Below are positions 58,701 to 64,000 of a stretch of DNA of 64,000 bases, piece by piece; position 1 is the first letter of the stretch; each line of letters begins with the position of its first letter. The position numbers were made by a program, and so were the translations under genes. The stretch is from Paragordius varius (taxonomy: Eukaryota > Nematomorpha), in contig OZ176052.1 in NCBI GenBank assembly GCA_964247055.1, positions 496,001 to 560,000 of the forward strand, in the 5' to 3' direction. The notes under the pieces were generated by a model. It searched no databases. It had not been told where the DNA came from and was given only the letters and a program-made list of their open reading frames with translations.

Positions 58701-59683
58701 GATACATCTTAAAAAACCATCAAAGTCAATACATTGTTGGTTGGCTTTGAAAAATATATTGTCTTACAGTTTATTTTTCGTTTTTTTTCGGTATAATTTG
58801 AATTTTTACTGTAATTTTTACTTATTTTTTACCCTCGAAACCCAACCTAAAACTTAAAAGTAAAACTTAAAGTATACGCCAATTAAGATTTTATTAAAAG
58901 ATATATTGTCTTACAGTTTTTTTTCGGTATAATTTCAATTTTTACTGTAATATTTAATAATTTTTTACCCTCAAAACCCAAACCTAAAACTTAAAAATAA
59001 AACTAAAATGATACTCCAAAATTAGCTTTGGCCCGGGCAACACTAGCCTTTTCTTTACTGGCAGCATTTCTTTGAGTCGCTTGGAATGTGTTGAGAACTT
59101 TGCTGAATTCATCCATAACCTTTTCTTTTTGCAGTTTTTGTTTCCTCTAATATGAAATTTTTTTTATAGTTTTAATTAAGGCAAAAAATAGTTAAACACC
59201 ATTTAAATCATCTATAGTTAATTTCGTTACATAGGCAATTGATATCTTATTGGATATATATATGTTAAGTTTATATTGAACGATTAACTATTAAAAAATA
59301 TAAAGATTAACGTTAACCCTTTTTCACGGAGCTCTATTCAAAAAACAAAATCCAATCCAATGTAATAATATCATTTACGAAAAAGCAAAAATACCTGGTC
59401 AAACTCATTATACGGTGGAGGTATATGAGCCAAATCTGCAATTTGCTTATTTATATTCTTAGCTAACGCATTGGTATCTTGAATATTTTTATGCCTAATC
59501 AATATAAAAACCATAAGATTACAAAGATTTGCGTAAGCTATCGCTGTCTTGAGGAGTCCCAATCTGGGTAACCATTCTTTGTATTTGAGAAACTAAAAAT
59601 TTAATATAAATTAAACCATTTTGCGCTAATCTTTCAATGTTATTCGAAGCTACCGTAATTGAACTCTGAAAATCTTGATTCAT
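52708..59683 (-). CDS. STX7: Endosomal syntaxin (syntaxin-7/12 type Qa-SNARE), 9 exons
   Basis: Tail-anchored membrane-fusion protein of late endosomes and lysosomes. Exons on the minus strand: 59683-59617, 59592-59523, 59494-59395, 59146-59015, 57851-57787, 56612-56534, 54626-54554, 53288-53206, 52800-52708; phases agree throughout and give 253 residues against 261 in human STX7. The Habc start NNIERLAQNVSQIQRMVTQI then GTPQDS aligns with human SSNIQKITQ..GTPQDS without gaps once a 24-base intron is removed. The second intron is 28 bases. The SNARE motif runs about 158-223 with the ionic-layer Gln191 (HEQGD) and DSIEANVE. Residues 231-251 form the membrane anchor, ending IIWGVSR. Introns 4-7 (about 1.2-1.9 kb) are filled with MITEs and foldback elements. 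The ATG directly follows TTTCAG, so an upstream leader exon or trans-splicing is likely. Confidence 0.92.
53390..53680. mobile_element. Family M MITE in syntaxin intron 7
   Basis: Left 'gataaaaattggaatttt' and 'atggacaaaacataaagata'; right 'tttgtccatataattttag' then TTTTTACTG and TA. Confidence 0.7.
53948..54198. mobile_element. Foldback element FB in syntaxin intron 7
   Basis: Left subrepeats 'caattcaatttcacccttaa' and 'caatttaaattcacc'; interior 'atgtgttttcgaacc', 'ataactcatcattataat', 'atatctttatgacatagttt'; right 'gagggtggatatgagttgta' then AATGGTAT. The interior matches the copy at 56999. Confidence 0.7.
54690..54980. mobile_element. Family M MITE in syntaxin intron 6
   Basis: TACAGTAAAAAGTGAAATTT, 'atggacaaaacgtaaaaat'; right 'attatgtccgtataatttc' then AATTTTTACTGTA, with TA on both sides. 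Confidence 0.75.
55620..55922. mobile_element. Family M MITE in syntaxin intron 6, second copy
   Basis: Left 'tatagtaaaaattataatta' and TACGGACAAATG; right 'gtacatagtataatttcaat' then TTTTATACTGTA. Its right end is the start of the tandem duplication that follows. Confidence 0.7.
55923..56570 (-). repeat. Tandem duplication including the end of syntaxin exon 6
   Basis: Three units of about 245 bases. Each holds 'aaacctcaagttttcggatt' with 'gatgctt' (near 56042, 56280 and 56530). On the minus strand this is the last 20-25 bases of exon 6 plus its GT donor. Only the unit at 56530 continues into the full exon; the other two are partial exon copies inside intron 6. The spacer carries 'acagtttttcttatag' and a MITE end. 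Confidence 0.75.
56999..57274. mobile_element. Foldback element FB in syntaxin intron 5
   Basis: Complete copy: ATATACCATTTACATATCAA then 'ctttgaacaattcaaattca'; interior 'cgtgttttcgaattaatata' and 'tttatggcatagtttattat'; right end 'gggtgaatataaattgttca' and TTGTAAATGGTATATA. Confidence 0.8.
57927..58212. mobile_element. Family M MITE in syntaxin intron 4
   Basis: Left 'aagtaaaaattgaaattata' and CGGATGGACAAAACG; right 'gtacatggtataatttcaat' then TTTTTAATG. Confidence 0.7.
58498..58815. mobile_element. Family M MITE in syntaxin intron 4, second copy
   Basis: Left 'acaggaaaaattgaaattat' with 'gaggataaaacgtaaaaatc'; right 'ttttttttcggtataatttg' then AATTTTTACTGTAA. A short second copy of the right end with following sequence recurs at 58900-59005, apparently a local tandem duplication of about 150 bases. 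Confidence 0.65.
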
Positions 59684-60037
59684 CTGAAATGGTAATGTTT
59701 TTATGCTGACATGGAAAATATGTAATAGGTTATCTGTACTATCCAGGTATCCAGAAAAGGGTGAGAAAAATTTCAAAGGTCCCTCATACGATATAAAAAT
59801 ATTTTTTGTTTTCATATTCTTTTTAAAAATAGGTAGTTGTTATAAAATTTTAATATAATATATACCAGATTTTCATTTATTATTTTTTATTTTCCATTTT
59901 ATTTTTATAGCTTATAAAATAAGGCGAAAATTTAAGGCATATTACTGGCATTGTGTGTCCTAAGAAATATATTTATCGCAAAATTTAAAAAAACTTTAAA
60001 TTTTTGGCGCATTGTAGAGTTCTCCAAAATATCTACC

Positions 60038-60536
60038 CTAACACTTGGGATAGTTGTACCCCTGGCCTGTTTAAAATCAAAGACTTTATAAAGTATGAAA
60101 GGAATCGGAACCATGGTAATATTTTGCACATATATATTAATAAACCGAAATATATAACAAACTTAATTGAAAAATACTTGATATTACTTATATTAAGCTA
60201 AAATCAAAAGGTAGGTTTGACGTGACATGTGTGAAATAGTAAAATTAAAAAATAATACAAAATAAACCGCTTTTTCTATTTCTATCAATGTTAGATGTGA
60301 TTTAAATAACTTTAAGCAAAAAATTTTGTGAAACAAAAATTGCGTCGAAGTAGTTTGACATAAATTTTTTTTTCAAAACATAACTTCATTAAGATATTTT
60401 GGCAAATTTATATAATTTTTATTAGGATAGAAGCATAAACTAAAATTGGGACCGTTTCTTTTAGTAGTTTTTTAAAAATATTAATTTAAATTTAGTCTGG
60501 GGTAACTAGATAACCCAATTTGAATCGAAGTGTTAA
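60038..60536 (+). mobile_element. TTAA-flanked MITE, family T1, copy 3
   Basis: Left CTAACACTTGGGATAGTTGT then ACCCCTGGCCTG, with the flank changed from TTAA to CTAA; right GGGTAACTAGATAACCCAAT then TTGAATCGAAGTGTTAA. Compared with copies 1 and 2 the first 40 bases are partly deleted. Confidence 0.75.
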
Positions 60537-60639
60537 ACTGAAATTACAGGCTGTGTCTAAATAAATTGCTAAAAACTTTTTATCACGATCTTTGAGAACG
60601 TTGCTATAAAACATCATGGTTTAACTATATTTTCCAATA

Positions 60640-62380
60640 TAATTATATTTATAATACATTAGAAACAGACGCCAAAAATAACCAAAACCTCTTTGCCCAT
60701 GCAAACAATATTATTCCACACAAAAAAGTTTTTTATAAGGGACTTATGAGAAACGACAACAACTCAATCGTCACTGAAAAAGACGAAATTCGCAAACTAT
60801 GGCACAAACATATAAACAAACTATACAATGTAAATAACCCCCCGACTATTAACGAACTTACTCAACAAAAAGAACCACCTATTATAAAAGAAGAAGTGGA
60901 ACTCGCGATAAAACATTCTAGCACCGGCAAATCAGAGGGCCACAGAGACATCCCTACTGAAATAATAAAATACATTCCAATCGATATACTCACCAAATTA
61001 TTTCAAACCATATTTGAGATGGAAAAAATTCCTGAGGATTGGTGCACATCCATTATGATTCCGATTTTAAAAAAGGGTAACCCAGAACTGCGTGACAACT
61101 ATCGCACCATAGCGCTCATAAACCAGGTGTCCAAAGTTTTTCTAAAAATAATACAGTTTCGTCTAAATTCCATTCTTGACCCCTAGATATCCACGATTCA
61201 GGCTGGTTTTCGAAAAGGTAGAGGATGCCGAGATATGATATGTAACATGAGGTGGATAATCGAGAAACACATCGAATTTAACAAAGAATTGCATATGTGC
61301 TTTGTCGATTTTTCCAAAGCATTTGATTCCATCCAGCATAATAAACTACGGAAAGCTCTAAAACAACTCGGAGTGTCAACACATTTAATCAACTCATATT
61401 TTCAATTTATTCAAATTCCACGGCTGTAGTATCTACATGTCACGGTATATCTGACTCATGTAAGGTACAAGGTGGCATCCGTCAAGGGTGCGTTTTATCA
61501 CCAATTCTTTTTAACGCATACCTGGAGGGCATTATAAGAAATATCCTACAAACTTACGGCATCAACGTAGGTGGGAACCTACTTACATCCGTTCACTACG
61601 CGGATGATACAGTCTTATTCGCAGACAGTGTAGACACATTATCGCAAGCCTTGCAAGTGTTTACAACTGAATGCAATAAATTTGGATTAAATATCAATTT
61701 CAAAAAAAGAAAAGTCATGCAAATAAATCCAGCTCAAACCAATCCAATAATCCTCAACCGCAACCAGATCGAAACAGTTAGCAGCTACACGTACTTAGGT
61801 AGCATTATTAATAATGAGAACAACTCTACGCCTGAAATAAAGCGAAGAATTGCTATTGCTAAAGCAGTAACTTTTAAATATAACAGGATTTGGATGTCAC
61901 ATGACATTAAACTACAAACCAAAATCATATTAATCAAAGCTACAGTTTTCCCCACATTCATGTATGGGGGGGGGGGAAAGCTGGACACTGAAAAAATATG
62001 ATGAACGTCTAATAAATTCTTTCGAATTATGGGTTTGGAGGAAACTTCTTCAAACAAAATGGACAGACAAAGTTTCAAACACCACCCTTCTAAATAAAAT
62101 TAACCCAGAAATGTCACTTCTTGGCAGCTTAACACGGCAAAAACTCTCCTTCTTCGGGCACATCATGAGATCCAGCTCACTTGAAAAATCACTGATGCTG
62201 GAGAAAGTGAGTGGTGCCCGAAAAGAGGGAGAAGACGAACTCGTTGGATGGATAACATCCTTAAAGAAACCAAACAATCATTATACGACCTAAACACCAA
62301 AACCTGAAATCGCAGTGAATGGAGAAACTTTATTTTCAATGTTCAGTTAGTCGGAATCGACTTTAGCAAACAACAACAAC
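60640..62380 (+). mobile_element. RTE-like LINE, 5'-truncated
   Basis: The RT part of an endonuclease-RT non-LTR element. In order: linker NNIIPHKKVFYKGLMRNDNN; SIMIPILKKGNPELRDNYRT; TIQAGFRKGRGCRD; LHMCFVDFSKAFDSIQHNKL; GGIRQGCVLSPILFNAYLEG; VHYADDTVLFADS (active site); then ESWTLKK, SFELWVWRKLL and KLSFFGHIMRSS of the C-terminal region. The endonuclease domain is missing, so it is 5' truncated at about 60640. A stop lies at 61185-61187 and frames change near 61420, in a run of nine or ten G at 61966, and near 62220. The element ends 'gactttagcaaacaacaac', a trinucleotide tail typical of RTE elements. Moderately old pseudogene. Confidence 0.88.
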
Positions 62381-62699
62381 AATAGAGCTTTTTTCCAAAT
62401 ATTTTATGCACCACTTCTATCAAAATGATGCTGAAAAATTGGAATTCCAATATTTATGATTACAAAATGGAACATTTTGAAAAAATAAATAGCTAAATCC
62501 AATTTTCGACAAAATTATGATGGGCAATGGTATTTTGTCAAAATAATAAACACCCCCTTTTTATTTTTTTAATAGCGCTGAACTTTCCTATACCATTCTC
62601 CAAATTTCAAACGTAAATCGAAATATCCTCATCAAATTATGGAGAAAAAGTGTTTTTTAACATAAGCATTTTTATACATTTCCCATCATGTCTTAAAAC
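62381..62699. other. No gene seen
   Basis: AT-rich sequence between the LINE tail and repeat R copy 3. No recognisable feature. Confidence 0.5.
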
Positions 62700-63085
62700 A
62701 ATATGAAGTACGCATCAACAAAACTTAATATTTAAACAAACTACCTATTTTTAGAAAAATATTTAAAAATTTATTGAACAACATCAGCTTATTTGCATTT
62801 ATTTTATGAGAAATAGTCCTCCTTAGAAGGGACAAAAAATTAGGGACTTTTCGAGACCACATCAAATTATTAAAATATTTTTTTTCTTCTTTATATAGTT
62901 TTTGGTATATTTTAGTTATATTTTTTGGTTAAAGCATTTATCTTTCACCAAAAAAATTTTAACAAAACTGTGCAAATTTGCCATATTCTGATTTGAAGCA
63001 GTTAAAACAAAAGCGTTATAACTCGTAAGCCCTAAAACAAAAGGGTCATGAGAATCTTGATATTTTATCCTTTTCATCAGGATAT
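62700..63085 (+). repeat. Repeat R, copy 3, partial
   Basis: Matches 29500-29880 in the same orientation: 'gggactttt' with 'gaccacatc', 'aagcatttatctttcaccaa', 'gtaagccctaaaacaaaa'. It stops near 63085. Sequence from 63086 to 63669 shows no convincing gene. Confidence 0.55.
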
Positions 63086-63669
63086 TAAAGCCGGCGATTT
63101 TGTGCGCAGTGTAAAATACGTATAATAAAATTTAAATCGCGCTATTTTTGACATTTACCTCCATAAATTTTTTGTTCTCTTTATATACCACAATTTTTAT
63201 AAAAAACTTGAATACAAAATGGCAGGCACTCGAAAAAATACCATAATCGGCGTGAAAATAAATGATGCGTATGACTTTATGTTTTTAAACCCCGAGTTTA
63301 TTTATTGTAAAAAACTTATAAGAATACAAAAGGTGTAAAAACTTTTGATGATTTATCCGCAACGACTCCTAATTTTGTCATTCCGTAGGGCAAATTTTGT
63401 GCATTTATCGACATAGTTTCGGATATATTCTTTAAACATTACAGATACACCCCAAAAACAGGAAAAATACAAAATAATAAATATACGTAATTTATTGAAA
63501 ATGCTAAAAATTGGTAATGTGCTGACAAATAAATAAATAAAAAATGTATCAAATCAATAACATAATCACATATCACATTCGTATTAATAAATATCGTGTC
63601 ATCCATTCGTGATCTAATTAAAAAATCTTTTTATATCGAATGATTTAACAGATTTAAACCTAGACTCTT

Positions 63670-64000
63670 TCATAGGGCATTTATGGAATTTAGATCGAGT
63701 CTATTCATATGTTGGCTATTTAAATTATTTACAGAAAAAGGTCCATTTTTTCCAACTAAAAGGGCATTAGGCCCAAAACTATTGTTGAAAGGGTCAACAA
63801 CAGACTGTTGTTTTGAGTTAGCAGAAAACGAAAAATCTGTACGGACTGAACACTTCTTAGCAGTCGACATGGCAGATTTTGTGGTTGGGTTTAATGGTAA
63901 TAAACTTATATTGCTGTTACCATCCTTTGTTTTTATCATGGATGAGTAGTAAATACTACTTTTGTATTCTTGAGGATTCAATACATATTTCCATATTATA
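63670..64000 (-). CDS. C-terminal exon of an unrecognised protein, cut by window edge
   Basis: An open minus-strand frame of about 110 codons runs from the window edge to a TGA at 63670. The peptide is polar and Asn/Ser-rich with recurring NSFGPNALLVGKNGPFSV-like stretches and ends NRLDLNSINAL. Codon use is less AT-biased than neighbouring random frames. No domain is recognised, and it is probably disordered. The opposite strand is also open here over most of the span, which lowers certainty. Confidence 0.4.
   Translation of the reverse strand, partial: IIWKYVLNPQEYKSSIYYSSMIKTKDGNSNISLLPLNPTTKSAMSTAKKCSVRTDFSFSANSKQQSVVDPFNNSFGPNALLVGKNGPFSVNNLNSQHMNRLDLNSINAL

Noticed and set aside
59684-59815. 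N-terminal extension of the syntaxin (MKTKNIF...)
   Set aside because: The frame is open into the syntaxin, but family alignment starts at MNQDF and a TTTCAG acceptor lies exactly before that ATG. The upstream part is better read as intron or leader.
60746-62293. Functional reverse transcriptase gene of the host
   Set aside because: RT motif order and the CAA tail identify an RTE-like LINE, and stops plus frame changes show it is inactive.

Overview
The window looks like nuclear DNA from a very AT-rich animal. Animal origin is supported by a paired-type homeobox gene, a divergent MAX-like bHLH-zipper gene, a HIRIP3-type histone-chaperone gene, cytosolic malate dehydrogenase, COX5B with the protostome-style C-E-C-G-H-W zinc end, and an endosomal syntaxin of the 7/12 type. 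All were reassembled by hand from exons with matching phases. Several introns are extremely short: 24, 27, 28, 30, 31, 34 and 38 nt. Among animals, introns this small are known to me chiefly from dicyemid mesozoans, so a dicyemid-like or other reduced lophotrochozoan is my best but weak guess.

Left part (1-22 kb): a graveyard of non-LTR retrotransposons with an R2-like layout (reverse transcriptase, then zinc knuckle, then restriction-like endonuclease). At least five copies end exactly where a U2 snRNA gene resumes, near U2 nucleotide 39-40, beside the branch-site-pairing GTAGTA. This is the behaviour of a U2-gene-specific family such as Utopia. Copies recur as head-to-head inverted pairs (A/B, C/D, F/G), and no U2 5' half is found beside any of them. 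An LTR-element fossil, TTAA-flanked MITEs and two related foldback families fill the gaps.

Middle part (22-35 kb): a TTAA MITE, a ~155-bp satellite, two inverted-repeat arms 8 kb apart, a TIR element, a hAT transposon with a perfect 8-bp target duplication, repeat R, and one complete U2 snRNA gene on the minus strand (30792-30980).

Right-centre (35.8-59.7 kb): the gene zone. Order: homeobox (-), MAX-like (+), tandem C1-domain protein (+), HIRIP3 (+), MDH1 (-), COX5B (+), syntaxin (-). MDH1 and COX5B, both serving mitochondrial or redox metabolism, share a 155-bp divergent promoter. Several long introns carry MITEs or foldback elements, while the element-free ones are often tiny, so intron length here looks driven by element insertion.

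Right end (60-64 kb): a TTAA MITE, a 5'-truncated RTE-like LINE with a CAA-repeat tail, a third copy of repeat R, and the last exon of an unrecognised minus-strand gene running off the window. All repeat boundaries were judged by eye and are approximate unless a target duplication is quoted.
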